Below are positions 19,973-29,466 of a DNA stretch of 64,000 bases, piece after piece. The DNA is taken from the NCBI RefSeq assembly GCF_026008515.1, contig NZ_BQYM01000001.1, forward strand, positions 62,001-126,000. The letters are read 5' to 3'. A program made the translations under genes and the position numbers. Each line of letters opens with the position of its first letter. Position 1 is the first letter of the stretch. Source of the stretch: Hoyosella levis. GTDB taxonomy: Bacteria > Actinomycetota > Actinomycetes > Mycobacteriales > Mycobacteriaceae. Under the pieces are notes generated by a model. The model was not told the origin of the DNA. It saw only the letters and a program-made list of their open reading frames with translations, and made no database searches.

Positions 19973-21931
19973 TCACCCGAATGGCGTCCACATGAGGTTG
20001 TAGTTCCAGCCCAGGCTGACGAATACAATCGCCGCGAGCGCGACCAGCGAGTAGTGCGCCCGCCCGACCGCGCTCCACCACCCGCGCTGCCACGCGACCA
20101 CCGCCGCGACAGCAGTGGCAGCCGCCGCCAGCGCGCCCACTGTCATGGGAACGAGCAGCCAACCGGGATTGGTGAAGAGCCACTGCTCGAGCACAGATTG
20201 GTTCGCGAGCCCATAGGCAAGAAGCACGATGAGCGCCACGCTCGAGGTGGCTGCGAGGGCAGCGACCAACCGGGCGAGGAACGCGCCCCGCGGGCTGTCG
20301 CGGCGCGACCGCCCCCGGATCCGCCGGATGGCCGCGGCGACGGGCCAGGCGAGAACAGTCAGCAGCACCACTGCCGCTGCGGCCCAGCTCACGATGTGCA
20401 GGCGTGGCTGCTCGTACCAGGCGACCTTCTCGTACGCCTGGGTGGGATTGCTGTTGAGCGCAAGCGCGATCACACGGCCGTCTTCCTCGACGAACGCGGC
20501 CATGTCCTCCCCGTTCTCGGCGACGAAGAGCCCGTCACCGGCCGGGAGCCACGTCTGGTCGAGCGCGGCGGAGCCCTCTATCGACAGCGTGACCTCGCCG
20601 TTCGCGCTCACGCTGAGGCTATCCATGAGCGCACGAAGCTTGCTGAAGTCAGTGACACTGTTCCGAGTGGTGACGAACGCGCCCTCATAGCGCGAGAGAT
20701 CAACGCTCGGGTCCGGCGCCGCGCCGGGCCACTCGGATTCGGGAGCAAAGGCGTCGAGGAACTCCTCGACCACGGAGGACCTCAGGTCCTCCACGGGATT
20801 GACGGCCGTGCTGTCGTCGCCGTCGTCCCCGTTGACCGCCACGAAGATGCCCAGATCAAGCTCCGGAACCACGACGTACTGGGTGTGGATGCCGGGCAGG
20901 TCACCGCCGTGTCCGAAGCCCGACGGCGGACCGAGCTGGAACTGCCAGGTGCCATAGCCAGCACCCGCCACGCGCGGATCCATGCCTGCCTGCCGGGTGA
21001 GCATCAGCTGCGCCGATCGAGGCGAAAGGACGCGCTGGCCGTCGAGCTCGCCCCCGCCTAGCAGCGCTCGCATGAACCGGGACATGTCGTCGGCAGTGGT
21101 CACCGCCGCGCCCGCCGGGGTCCCCGCGAGGTGGATCGCCCCAGCTGGTGAACCATCCGCATAGTAGGTGGTCGCGACGTCATCCCTGGCTCGCGCCTCG
21201 CCCGCGGGAAGGAACTCGGTCGACACCATTCCCAACGGGCTGAAGATGTTCGCTTCGGTGTAGTCCTCGAAGGACATCCCGGCGAGCTCCTGCACGACGA
21301 GGCCCGCAAGGCTCATTCCATAGTTCGAGTAGGCGACGAAGCGTCCCGGCGGCTGCACGCGCTTCATCGATGTCCGGGCCACGTACTCCTCGAGCGACGG
21401 CACCTCCTCGGCACTGCGCGCGCCATCTCCGCCCAGCGCATCCTCGAAGCCCGCCGTATGGGTCAGCAGGTGATGCATCGTGACGGGCTGGCCTGGGTAG
21501 GTGTCCGCTACCTCCACGCCCGGCCCTAGGTAGGTGTTGATGTCCGCGCGTAGATCGATGAGTCCACGATCGACGAGCTGCAGCACCGCCATCGTGGTGA
21601 ACGACTTCGCTACCGATGCTGTCTCGAAAACCGTGTCCGACGGAGAGATCCTCCGCTGCTGCTCGACGTTGGCAAACCCATATCCGCCGGCCGCGGCCTG
21701 CTCGCCGCCCGAGACGATCGCCGCCACGATGCCTGGCGCGCCGTGCTCGTCGAGCAGCGCGGGCAGCCGCTCGTCGAGGAAGTCCTGAGCAGCCTGCGGG
21801 GTCTGCTCGACAGCTGGGGGAGCAGGCTCCTGGGCGTCCGCTGCCGCGCTCGAACCGAGCATGGCACCGAGGACCGCAAGGGCAGTAGCGACGGATATGA
21901 ACATGCTGCGGTGACGTCGGAAGGCAACCAT
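19973..21931 (-). CDS. Serine hydrolase (beta-lactamase/PBP fold) with C-terminal membrane domain
   Basis: Exported protein of 652 residues. A signal peptide (to about residue 34) leads into a class-C beta-lactamase-like domain with catalytic S106-V-A-K109, a YSN motif in FVAYSNYG and a family HTAGF segment. After about 500 residues come four or five membrane helices (VVLLTVLAWPVAAAI, SVALIVLLAYGLA, MTVGALAAAATAVAAVVA, YSLVALAAIVFVSLGW). GAAGGA lies seven bases before ATG 21931. This layout belongs to peptidase-S12-like esterases or D-aminopeptidases that are membrane-tethered and act on envelope substrates; the substrate is not known. Confidence 0.88.
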   Translation of the reverse strand: MVAFRRHRSMFISVATALAVLGAMLGSSAAADAQEPAPPAVEQTPQAAQDFLDERLPALLDEHGAPGIVAAIVSGGEQAAAGGYGFANVEQQRRISPSDTVFETASVAKSFTTMAVLQLVDRGLIDLRADINTYLGPGVEVADTYPGQPVTMHHLLTHTAGFEDALGGDGARSAEEVPSLEEYVARTSMKRVQPPGRFVAYSNYGMSLAGLVVQELAGMSFEDYTEANIFSPLGMVSTEFLPAGEARARDDVATTYYADGSPAGAIHLAGTPAGAAVTTADDMSRFMRALLGGGELDGQRVLSPRSAQLMLTRQAGMDPRVAGAGYGTWQFQLGPPSGFGHGGDLPGIHTQYVVVPELDLGIFVAVNGDDGDDSTAVNPVEDLRSSVVEEFLDAFAPESEWPGAAPDPSVDLSRYEGAFVTTRNSVTDFSKLRALMDSLSVSANGEVTLSIEGSAALDQTWLPAGDGLFVAENGEDMAAFVEEDGRVIALALNSNPTQAYEKVAWYEQPRLHIVSWAAAAVVLLTVLAWPVAAAIRRIRGRSRRDSPRGAFLARLVAALAATSSVALIVLLAYGLANQSVLEQWLFTNPGWLLVPMTVGALAAAATAVAAVVAWQRGWWSAVGRAHYSLVALAAIVFVSLGWNYNLMWTPFG

Positions 21932-22068
21932 CACGAGTCCTTCGATTGGTCGAGAGGTACCTATATTACCGGTGCCGCTTCGTCGAACCCTCCGCCTCCT
22001 CGTGCACCCCCGCCCTACACTTGGGATATCGCTACACCGCGTGCGCATTGATCGAATCGAGGAGCGCG

Positions 22069-22971
22069 ATGGCTTTCGGCGAGTCCGTAGCTGGGCGGAT
22101 GCTCGGTACTGCGCGGGCCCTGGCCCAGGGGACAGCGGGTACGTTCACCCGGCCCCTCTCCGGCTTGCTCCCGCGGTACCGGCCCGGCGATCTGGAGGAT
22201 CGCGATCCGGATTCGATCCGCGAGCTGCTGCCCGGGTTGTGGCTGCTGATGAGCCTGTGGTTCCGCCCAGACGTGCGGGGCCTGCACCACATACCGGACG
22301 AAGGCCCCGTGCTCATCGTCGGCAACCACACCGGTGGCCTGCAGTCGCCCGAGGTGTTCATCTCCCAGCTCGCGATCTCCTCCTATCTGGGCACCGAGCG
22401 GCCGTTCTATCAACTGGCTCACCGGATGGTGCTGAACTCGCCGTTCGCGTGGCTGCTGCGCCGCTTCGGCACGGTCGAGGCGGATCCCGACAATGCTGAC
22501 CTGGCCCTGTCCGGAGGCGCTGTGCTGCAAGTCTTCCCAGGCGGCGACTACGAGGTGTTCCGGCCAACCTGGGAGTCAGCGCGCGTCGACTTCGGCGGCC
22601 GGAGGGGCTTCCTGCGCCTCGCCTACAAGCACAACGTGCCGATCGTGCCGCAGGTGACGATCGGTGGCCAGGAGACCGCGCTGTTCCTTTCCCGGGGGGA
22701 GTGGCTCGCTCGATTGCTGCGCGTTGACCGGATATTCCGGCTCAAGACCATTCCCATCATGGTCGCGGTTCCCTACGGGCTCGCGCCGCCATTCGCGCCG
22801 TTCGTGCCGCTGCCCTCGAAGATCGTCATCCAGTACCTGCGACCTATTGACCTTCGCGCCGAGTACGGCGAGGACCCGGACTGGGACGCCGTCTACGACG
22901 AGGTCCTGGCACGAATGCAGGATGTGCTGACGGCGTTGCAGATCGAGCGGAAGCTGCCGGTGATCGGATGA
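22069..22971 (+). CDS. PlsC-family lysophospholipid acyltransferase
   Basis: Acyltransferase of 300 residues of the 1-acylglycerol-phosphate acyltransferase superfamily. The catalytic block is VGNHTGGLQSPEV, followed by a substrate loop VFPGGDYEVFRP and a later VPIVPQVTIGG block. A hydrophobic stretch (LLPGLWLLMSLWF) precedes the catalytic box and probably docks it on the membrane. GGAG precedes ATG 22069. It is coupled by ATGA to an acyl-CoA ligase fusion, which could supply its acyl donor. Divergent from the serine hydrolase gene. Confidence 0.88.
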   Translation: MAFGESVAGRMLGTARALAQGTAGTFTRPLSGLLPRYRPGDLEDRDPDSIRELLPGLWLLMSLWFRPDVRGLHHIPDEGPVLIVGNHTGGLQSPEVFISQLAISSYLGTERPFYQLAHRMVLNSPFAWLLRRFGTVEADPDNADLALSGGAVLQVFPGGDYEVFRPTWESARVDFGGRRGFLRLAYKHNVPIVPQVTIGGQETALFLSRGEWLARLLRVDRIFRLKTIPIMVAVPYGLAPPFAPFVPLPSKIVIQYLRPIDLRAEYGEDPDWDAVYDEVLARMQDVLTALQIERKLPVIG

Positions 22972-25046
22972 AGTTCGAGCATGTGGTCGAGATCGATGCT
23001 CCGCCGGAGGTTGTGTGGGAGGCCTGCGCGGACCCTGCCCGGATCGCGCGCTTCGTCGGCACCGATATGACCGTGACACCAGAAGCCAGCGGACAACAAC
23101 CTGCTCTCGATGCGCAGTACCGGATTCACATCAAGCTCGGCGCCGCGCTCGTGGGGGCGGACATCATCATCGTCGACTTCACCCCGGCCCGCGAGTTCGC
23201 CTGGAACGCGTTCACCGGCGTCGATCATCGCCTGCGCCTGAGATTCCGGCCCCGTGGCAATGGCCGCACCTCATTGACGCTGCGCTACTCCTACGACGCC
23301 CCCGGCCTGATGGGGGCGGTCGCCGACCTCGCCGCGTACCCCCGGATCCGCTCCATGTTCAGCGATGCGCTCAAGGCCGCGAAGCTCGAGATCGAGCACA
23401 ACACCACACCGCGGCCCCCGCCACCCTCGTGGCCCCGCCGCGCCCTCCGGGAACTCGAGCACGCCGCCGTGCTAGCGCGCAGCGGGATCGTGCGACCCAT
23501 GAGGCCGGACGCGCTCGTCCGCATCGCATGGGCGGCCCGGACCTGGGGACTCAGCCTCGGGACCGCCGTCGCGGCGGGGGCGATCCGCAACGCGGACGCA
23601 CCGCTGATCATCGACGACTCCGGCACGCAGACCTACGCTCAGGCGGACGAGCGCAGCAACGCTATCGCCTGCGGCCTCGCGCAGCACGGTGTCACCGAGA
23701 GCGACACCGTAGGAGTGCTGGCACGCAATCACCGGGGCTTCCTCGACGCCGTGACGGCCGTGGCGAAAGTCGGCGCTGACGTCCTGCTGCTCAACACCGA
23801 GTTCTCGGCGCCCCAGTTGCGGGAGGTGACGACGCGCGAAGCGGTGTTCGCCGTCATCCACGACAGCGAGTTCCACGATCGGATGGGGGACACTCCCGAG
23901 CACATGGTGCGCATCGTCAGCGACGCGGAACCAAGCGGCAGAGCGCTCAGCCTGGCCTCCCTCGCCGACCAGTACCACGGACGTCGCCCGCCGGTCCCCG
24001 GACGGTCCGGCAAGCTCACCATCCTGACCTCCGGCACTACCGGCACTCCTCGAGGCGCTACGCGCGGTGCCGTCGCCGCTGGCGGCACTCTCACCCTCGA
24101 GGCACCGGCCGCGCTCCTGGGCCGTATCCCGCTTCGCGCCGGGATGCGCATCGGTCTTGCCGCGCCTGCGTTCCACGCTTGGGGCCTCGCGAACCTCGTG
24201 ATGGCCCTGGGACTGGGAGCGACGGTCGTGATGCTGCGCCGGTTCAGCGCCGAGGAATGGCTCGCGGAGATCGAGCGCTCGAAGTGCGAGGCGCTCATCG
24301 CGATCCCGGTGATGCTCCAGCGCATCCTCGATCTGCCGAAGGACGTTCGCGACCGATATGACACATCATCGCTTGAAGTGGTGGCGGTGTCGGGCTCCGC
24401 GCTCACGGGTGACCTCGCTACACGATGGATGGATTCCTTCGGCGACAACCTGTACAACCTCTACGGATCCACCGAGGTCGCCTACGCAACGATCGCCACC
24501 CCACAGGATCTGCGCGTGGCGCCGGGCACCGCTGGGCGACCGACCCGCGGCACGACCGTGCGCCTGTTCGATGAGTCCGGCAAGGAAGTCCGGCAGGGCG
24601 AGACTGGTCGCATCTTCGTCGGCAACGCCCAGCTCTTCGGGGGATACACCGGCGGCGGCGACAAGGAGCGCATCGGCGGCCTCATGGCGACCGGTGACCT
24701 CGGCCAGTTCGACGAGGCAGGCCGCCTGCTCGTGGTCGGGCGCGATGACGAGATGATCGTGTCAGGCGGGGAGAACGTCTACCCCAGGGAAGTCGAGGAT
24801 GTCATCGCCAGCCACGCCGCCGTCGCCGAGGTCGCGTGCGTGGGAGTCGACGACGAGGAGTTCGGGCAGCGCCTGCGGGCATTCGTCGCGCTGCGCAATG
24901 GCCACGAGCTCACCGCCGATGAAGTGAAGGAACTCGTGCGCGGCCGGCTCGCGCGCTACAAGGTGCCCCGCGACGTCGAGTTCCTCAGCGCGCTGCCCCG
25001 CAACGCCACGGGCAAGATCATCAAGAGCGAGCTCGCGCAACCGTAG
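22968..25046 (+). CDS. SRPBCC domain fused to AMP-forming acyl-CoA ligase
   Basis: Two-domain protein of 692 residues. Residues 1-150 are an SRPBCC/START-like lipid-binding fold (VVEIDAPPEVVWEACADP). A proline-rich linker (about 148-155) leads to an ANL adenylate-forming domain: P-loop LTSGTTGTPRG at about 353, YGSTEV motif, GDLGQFDEAG hinge, GGENVYPREVEDVI and the C-terminal catalytic lysine in NATGKIIKSEL. It activates a carboxylic acid to its CoA thioester; the START-like part may capture the fatty substrate. Overlaps the acyltransferase stop by ATGA, so acid activation and esterification are probably one pathway. Confidence 0.9.
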   Translation: MKFEHVVEIDAPPEVVWEACADPARIARFVGTDMTVTPEASGQQPALDAQYRIHIKLGAALVGADIIIVDFTPAREFAWNAFTGVDHRLRLRFRPRGNGRTSLTLRYSYDAPGLMGAVADLAAYPRIRSMFSDALKAAKLEIEHNTTPRPPPPSWPRRALRELEHAAVLARSGIVRPMRPDALVRIAWAARTWGLSLGTAVAAGAIRNADAPLIIDDSGTQTYAQADERSNAIACGLAQHGVTESDTVGVLARNHRGFLDAVTAVAKVGADVLLLNTEFSAPQLREVTTREAVFAVIHDSEFHDRMGDTPEHMVRIVSDAEPSGRALSLASLADQYHGRRPPVPGRSGKLTILTSGTTGTPRGATRGAVAAGGTLTLEAPAALLGRIPLRAGMRIGLAAPAFHAWGLANLVMALGLGATVVMLRRFSAEEWLAEIERSKCEALIAIPVMLQRILDLPKDVRDRYDTSSLEVVAVSGSALTGDLATRWMDSFGDNLYNLYGSTEVAYATIATPQDLRVAPGTAGRPTRGTTVRLFDESGKEVRQGETGRIFVGNAQLFGGYTGGGDKERIGGLMATGDLGQFDEAGRLLVVGRDDEMIVSGGENVYPREVEDVIASHAAVAEVACVGVDDEEFGQRLRAFVALRNGHELTADEVKELVRGRLARYKVPRDVEFLSALPRNATGKIIKSELAQP

Positions 25047-25063
25047 TGGGAGGTCATTGAGCA

Positions 25064-25423
25064 ATGTTCGACATACCGGACCCCGTGTGGCCCACCTTGC
25101 TCCTCGCCGCCATCCTGCTGGGCGATGCCCTCATCTCGATACGGCCACCACGCTTCGTCCGTGACTGCCTCGAGGGCGTCGGGTTCCCGCTGGACTGGGG
25201 GTGGGCGCTGGTCTTCATCAAGCTGCTGGCCACGGCCGGGCTGGTCGTCGGCCTGGCGTATCCAGGCATCGCCGCGGCCACCAATGCCGCCGTCATCGGA
25301 TACTTCCTCGCGGCTGCGTACTCCCACATCCGGGCGCGATTCCTCGGCAGCGTCTTCTGGTTCAACTGCCTCGGGATGCTCGCTCTCTCCACGGCAGTAT
25401 TCGTCGGCTCCTACCTGGTGTAG
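25064..25423 (+). CDS. DoxX-like small membrane protein
   Basis: Hydrophobic protein of 119 residues with four membrane helices (PTLLLAAILLGDALI, WALVFIKLLATAGLVVGL, TNAAVIGYFLAAAYSHI, FWFNCLGMLALSTAVF), matching the DoxX/DUF superfamily pattern. GGGAGG precedes ATG 25064. It follows the acyl-CoA ligase fusion by 17 bases and is the last gene of that operon. Function is not shown by sequence. Confidence 0.75.
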   Translation: MFDIPDPVWPTLLLAAILLGDALISIRPPRFVRDCLEGVGFPLDWGWALVFIKLLATAGLVVGLAYPGIAAATNAAVIGYFLAAAYSHIRARFLGSVFWFNCLGMLALSTAVFVGSYLV

Positions 25424-25475
25424 CGGGGCTTGCGCTGTGGGTTGGGAGCCCGCGGTGGCGCGTCCTCGTTGCCGC

Positions 25476-25535
25476 GGTTGTGTGCGGTTTTGCACCCTAT
25501 TGCGGCCGCGAGTGGGTGCATTTGGTAACACTTCC
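25476..25535 (+). repeat. 60-base palindromic intergenic repeat, copy C
   Basis: Third copy of the element at 4209 and 14881, again exactly 60 bases, with core TGCACCC/GGGTGCA and an inner GCGGCCGC. Here it lies between convergent genes, where it could end transcription from both sides. Confidence 0.8.
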
Positions 25536-25576
25536 GGGGGCGTGGGTGCAGGGAGGCCGGGGGAGCAGGGCCAGGG

Positions 25577-26074
25577 TCACACGAGTGCCACGAGCAGCGC
25601 GTGGGCGACGACGTCGTGGCTCTCCGGGAGGCGTTCACCACGCAGCCGCCTCGCCGGACCCACGTGGTGCACGCTGTACCAGCCGAGATCCCCGGTTGGC
25701 ACGCGGACTGCCCGCCGGTAGAGGGATGCGCGTTCGGTCACCAGGACCCGGCCTGCCGGCTGCGTGCGGTAGTCGAGCCAAAGGTAGCGGTCCCACACCA
25801 GGCACCCCGTGAGTGTCGTTTCACCCAATGCCTCGATACCGTCCGGGATCTCCGTCGTGAACCCCTCGCCGAGATGCGCGACGCGTTCCCTCCGGCCGTG
25901 CACTGTCACTTCCTCGACAGAAGCCGTGACCTCGCAGATCATCTCGTCCGGCACTTCCACCATGCCGGGCGAGGCCCAGTAGGTGGACGGTTCGCACACC
26001 TCGCCCACGCGCGGAGCGTCCGGGAACGGCTCGAGGTCCTCGATCATCCACAACGCAGGCCTGGGCGCGCTCAT
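25577..26074 (-). CDS. Conserved-looking hypothetical protein
   Basis: Soluble protein of 165 residues, acidic in the first half (MIEDLEPFPDAPRVGEVCEP) and basic near the end. I see no signal peptide, membrane helix or known motif. It overlaps the upstream gene by ATGA, so the two are co-translated. The combination of a beta-rich sequence and several Trp/Tyr clusters (LVWDRYLWLDYRTQ) suggests a compact globular fold. Function not assigned. Confidence 0.65.
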   Translation of the reverse strand: MSAPRPALWMIEDLEPFPDAPRVGEVCEPSTYWASPGMVEVPDEMICEVTASVEEVTVHGRRERVAHLGEGFTTEIPDGIEALGETTLTGCLVWDRYLWLDYRTQPAGRVLVTERASLYRRAVRVPTGDLGWYSVHHVGPARRLRGERLPESHDVVAHALLVALV

Positions 26075-26757
26075 GGCATCGTTTCAAGGTCGTCAAAGCA
26101 TGCCGTGGTCTCGCTCGACCATCGGGCGGCCGCATGCCCGACGGGTGGCTTCCCTCGACCGGTGTTCCCATTCGCCTGGACCCACACCGCGAGCGCGAGA
26201 CCCGCATCCCAGCCAGGCGCGCGGCCTCCCCTCGGCGGCGTTATGACGGAAGTGTCATGCCCGGTCCTCGCGAGCAACCAGGAGACCAGTGAGTTCGAGT
26301 TCCACATCTCGCCCGTGCGCAATTCATCCCGGCCCCACGTCAGAGGCGGCGCTATCCGCACGAGCTCCAGCATCCCAGCCGCGCGCGCGTCATCGCTGCT
26401 CAGACGCTGTGGGCTATCAACGGCCTCGGTGATATCGGGGATGCGACCGTCCCTCCAGCAGCGGGTCTCGTAGCGGAACAGCCGGAAACGTCCCAGCCAG
26501 CGCGAACCCACCGGACCGACCCCGACAACCCCCCGCTGCACGTCCTTGATGTTCCACACCGGCCCCATCTCGATCGTGAACGCGGTGCCGCGGTAGGTGA
26601 CGATGAGCGCGGAGTGGTAGATCTGCGCGGCAGGCCGATGGCTGAGCCGAGAGGCGAGCGCCTCGTAGGCCCGCCCGTTCCAGCGCACGACTCGACCGCC
26701 CGCCCCCAGTGGTAGCCAGTAGAGATCGGCACTTGATCCACTTGCCGGTGCGTCCAT
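26071..26757 (-). CDS. Hypothetical protein, possible papain-like fold
   Basis: Protein of 228 residues. A histidine block (AAQIYHSALIVTYRG), a glutamate (FTIEMGPVW) and a NSNSLVSWLLARTG segment follow the order seen in permuted NlpC/P60- or YiiX-like papain folds, where the last block usually carries the catalytic cysteine (NC...). Here it reads Ser-Asn-Ser, so if the fold is right the protein may be inactive or use serine. This is a weak suggestion from motif shape only. GGACGA precedes ATG 26757. Coupled to the gene downstream by ATGA. Confidence 0.55.
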   Translation of the reverse strand: MDAPASGSSADLYWLPLGAGGRVVRWNGRAYEALASRLSHRPAAQIYHSALIVTYRGTAFTIEMGPVWNIKDVQRGVVGVGPVGSRWLGRFRLFRYETRCWRDGRIPDITEAVDSPQRLSSDDARAAGMLELVRIAPPLTWGRDELRTGEMWNSNSLVSWLLARTGHDTSVITPPRGGRAPGWDAGLALAVWVQANGNTGRGKPPVGHAAARWSSETTACFDDLETMP

Positions 26758-26907
26758 TGCTCGTCCAATCGTGGGCCCTGGATCCAGCGTGGACCGAACG
26801 CGCGCCGGATGCCAGGGCGTGCGGGCATCAACGGAACAGGCTTTCGACCCACCGAAAGGGGACTCTCGATACTTGCCCGAACTGCTCGCTGCGGCAAGGC
26901 TTGCAGC

Positions 26908-27600
26908 ATGAGGCCCACTCGCCGCAGCAAGCTCGACCTAGTCCGCCGCCTGGCGCGGACTTTCATCGAGACGTTCAGCGCTATTGCCCTGATGAAGATC
27001 CACGTGCTGCTGGGCCGACCGCTCCGCAAGTGGCGGACCACCTGGGGAACCACGGCGGCCGAGCGGCAACGCGCGTATCCGGGCGATGAGCTTCTCGCCG
27101 AGCCGAAGTGGCACTATACGCACGGCGTGACGATCAATGCGGGGCCGCGCGAGGTGTGGCCGTGGATCGTGCAGCTCGGGCAGGGCCGGGGCGGCTTCTA
27201 CAGCTATCAAGCGCTCGAGAATCTCGTCGGCTGCCGCATCACGAACGCGCACGAGATCCTGCCGCGGTTCCAGCACCTCGAGGTGGGGGATGCGATCCGC
27301 CTGCACCCGAAGGCGCCACCCATGCCCGTCGCGCTGATCGAAGCGCAGAGCCACCTGGTGCTGTTCGCCTCGGATGCGGACTCGGGCGAGGCGACGGTCT
27401 GGGGGTTCCACCTGCTTCCCCTAGCAGGTGGCCGCACGAGGCTCATCGAGCGCGGCGGCAGCACTCACGGCGACTCGGTACGCAGCCGCCTGGCGTTCGG
27501 CCGGATGCTGCTGGAGCCGATCAGTTTCGTGATGAGCCGGAAGATGCTGCTCACCATCAAGGAGCTCGCTACCGCGAACCACCACGCTCAAGCTCGCTGA
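26908..27600 (+). CDS. SRPBCC-family protein
   Basis: Protein of 230 residues with a START/Bet v 1-like lipid-binding domain from about residue 55 ([38 protein letters not shown], a typical stretch). The N-terminal 50 residues are basic with a short amphipathic segment. The start is uncertain: ATG 26908 has only a weak AAGG upstream and ATG 26809 is an in-frame alternative. Its 3' end overlaps the convergent flavoprotein gene by 32 bases. Probably binds a hydrophobic ligand; ligand unknown. Confidence 0.8.
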   Translation: MRPTRRSKLDLVRRLARTFIETFSAIALMKIHVLLGRPLRKWRTTWGTTAAERQRAYPGDELLAEPKWHYTHGVTINAGPREVWPWIVQLGQGRGGFYSYQALENLVGCRITNAHEILPRFQHLEVGDAIRLHPKAPPMPVALIEAQSHLVLFASDADSGEATVWGFHLLPLAGGRTRLIERGGSTHGDSVRSRLAFGRMLLEPISFVMSRKMLLTIKELATANHHAQAR

Positions 27601-28627
27601 CCTCGGCCACGATCTCGAGCGAGCGCAGCCACGCATCACGATCGGTGGCGGCGGAGAGCACGATCAGCTCATCAGCGTCGGCATGGCCGGTGAACTCATC
27701 GAGGTACTGCTTGACGTCCGAGGCGGTACCGACAGCCGAGTACCTGCCCATCTGCCGGACTTGCTGGCCCGCTGGCGAATCGAGGAGCAGGTCCGCTTCG
27801 TCGCGGGTGAACGTTCGTCCCTTTCCCACGAGCCGGGTGACCCGGTAGCGCTGCGCATCCTCGAACAGGCGCATCGCGTCGCGCTGGCTGTCCGCGGCGA
27901 TCACGTTCACCCCCGCGATGACGTAGGGGTGCTCGAGCTGCTGGGACGGCTGGAACTCGCGCCGGTATGCGGTGACCGCGGCCTCGAGCGCATCCGGTGC
28001 GAAGTGCGACGCGAAGGCGTAGGGCAGGCCCAGCGCTGCTGCGAGCCTGGCGCCGAAGAGGGACGAGCCGAGGATGTAGAGGGGAACGTGGGTTTCCTTG
28101 CCCGGGGTGGCCTCCACGTCCGGGATCACGGACTGGTCGGAGAGGTAGCCCTGGAGCTCGAGCACGTCACGGGGAAAGCTGTCCGCGGAAGCAGGGGTCC
28201 GCCGCAGGGCGCGCAACGTTTTCTGGTCCGTCCCGGGCGCCCGGCCGAGCCCGAGGTCGATGCGGCCCGGGTGCAGCGTCGCGAGCGTCCCGAACTGCTC
28301 GGCGATCACGAGCGGAGAATGGTTCGGCAGCATGATCCCGCCCGCGCCGAGGCGGATCGACGAGGTGTGCGCCGCGATGTGGCCGATGAGCACGCTGGTC
28401 GCGGAGGACGCGATGGATTTCATGTTGTGGTGCTCGGCGTACCAGATGCGCGTATAGCCCCACTTCTCGGCATGCTGCGCCATCTCTACGCTGGCGGCGA
28501 AGCTGTCACTGGCTGTTTCGTCCTCGGAGATCGACGCGAGGTCAAATATTGATAGCGGCACCCTCAGTGCAACGGCACTGCTAGCCAGAGTATTTCCGCG
28601 CCTGCCACATAGCGGCGGGAGAACCAT
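27569..28627 (-). CDS. LLM-class flavin-dependent oxidoreductase
   Basis: Luciferase-like monooxygenase or F420/FMN-dependent oxidoreductase of up to 352 residues. The TIM barrel shows [53 protein letters not shown] and [17 protein letters not shown], all typical of the class. The homology begins at VPLSI, so GTG 28561 may be the true start; ATG 28627 is given as the longest frame. It is divergent from the glycolipid-binding gene and overlaps the SRPBCC gene at its 3' end. Substrate not known. Confidence 0.88.
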   Translation of the reverse strand: MVLPPLCGRRGNTLASSAVALRVPLSIFDLASISEDETASDSFAASVEMAQHAEKWGYTRIWYAEHHNMKSIASSATSVLIGHIAAHTSSIRLGAGGIMLPNHSPLVIAEQFGTLATLHPGRIDLGLGRAPGTDQKTLRALRRTPASADSFPRDVLELQGYLSDQSVIPDVEATPGKETHVPLYILGSSLFGARLAAALGLPYAFASHFAPDALEAAVTAYRREFQPSQQLEHPYVIAGVNVIAADSQRDAMRLFEDAQRYRVTRLVGKGRTFTRDEADLLLDSPAGQQVRQMGRYSAVGTASDVKQYLDEFTGHADADELIVLSAATDRDAWLRSLEIVAEVSELERGGSR

Positions 28628-28750
28628 CCCGTTCAGCTAGGCGGCGGGCGGAGACGACTGCGCACCCCCTAGAGCGATGCCAGAGTTGTTCTCGCGCGTG
28701 ACTGGTCTGCCGCAAGGTTGACCCGCCCCCGAGGATTCAAGGAGCTGACG

Positions 28751-29275
28751 ATGACTGAGATCGTGTGGACTGGCCTGGAAGAGCCCTCCCACGAGTCATG
28801 CCGGATCGAGAGCAACCCGCATGGCGTGACCGCCGTCAGCGATATCAAGGGCGGGGTCGGCGCGTGCTCGTACAGGTTGCAGATGACGGCGGCCTGGGAG
28901 TTCATCGACCTCGTGATTCGCGCGAACGGACGCGAGCTCGAGCTGCGCCTCACCGAACGAGGATGGGAAGTGAATGGGGAGGATCGCCCTGACCTTCAAG
29001 CGGCGCGAGAGGTCGACATCTCGGTGTCCCCGCTGAGCAACACATTGCCGATCCGACGACTTGACCTCGCTGTTGGCGAGAGCGCCGAAATCACCACTGC
29101 CTACATCCGTCTTCCGGAGCTTGATGTTGCGACCGATCCGCAGCGGTACACACGCACTGGCACGAACGAGTACCTCTATGAGTCCCTCGACTCCGATTTT
29201 CGTCGATTCATCACAGTGGACGGGGAGGGTCTGGTCATCGAATACCCGGGGTTATTCATTCGAGGAGTTCGCTAG
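28751..29275 (+). CDS. Putative glycolipid-binding protein (DUF1089-like)
   Basis: Protein of 174 residues matching the putative glycolipid-binding family: it opens with IVWTGLEEPSHESCRIE, has DLVIRANGRELELRLTERGWEVNG in the middle and a conserved RLPELDVATDPQRYTR block near the end. AAGGAG lies seven bases before ATG 28751. No signal peptide, so it acts in the cytoplasm. Transcribed alone. Confidence 0.82.
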   Translation: MTEIVWTGLEEPSHESCRIESNPHGVTAVSDIKGGVGACSYRLQMTAAWEFIDLVIRANGRELELRLTERGWEVNGEDRPDLQAAREVDISVSPLSNTLPIRRLDLAVGESAEITTAYIRLPELDVATDPQRYTRTGTNEYLYESLDSDFRRFITVDGEGLVIEYPGLFIRGVR

Positions 29276-29453
29276 GGCGCGTCCGATCTGCGCAACCAGG
29301 CGACGACGACGCAGAGCACGGCGGTGGCCCGCGCTGACGCAGTCACTGATGCCCGCCTCGGCAAGCCAATCCGAATACACGTCCACAAAACTACAGCGCG
29401 ACATCGTTATCGAGACGCTGCTGCAAGGCACCCCGGCCAGCCCCTTGCCGCAA
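29276..29453. other. Intergenic stretch, no gene seen
   Basis: About 180 bases between the glycolipid-binding protein and the YdcF-like gene. No ribosome site, hairpin or RNA gene recognised apart from the -10 box at its end. Confidence 0.5.
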
Positions 29454-29459
29454 TAGCGT
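29454..29459 (+). promoter_or_regulatory. -10 box of leaderless YdcF-like gene
   Basis: TAGCGT with seven bases to ATG 29467. Confidence 0.5.
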
Positions 29460-29466
29460 TGCCGGC

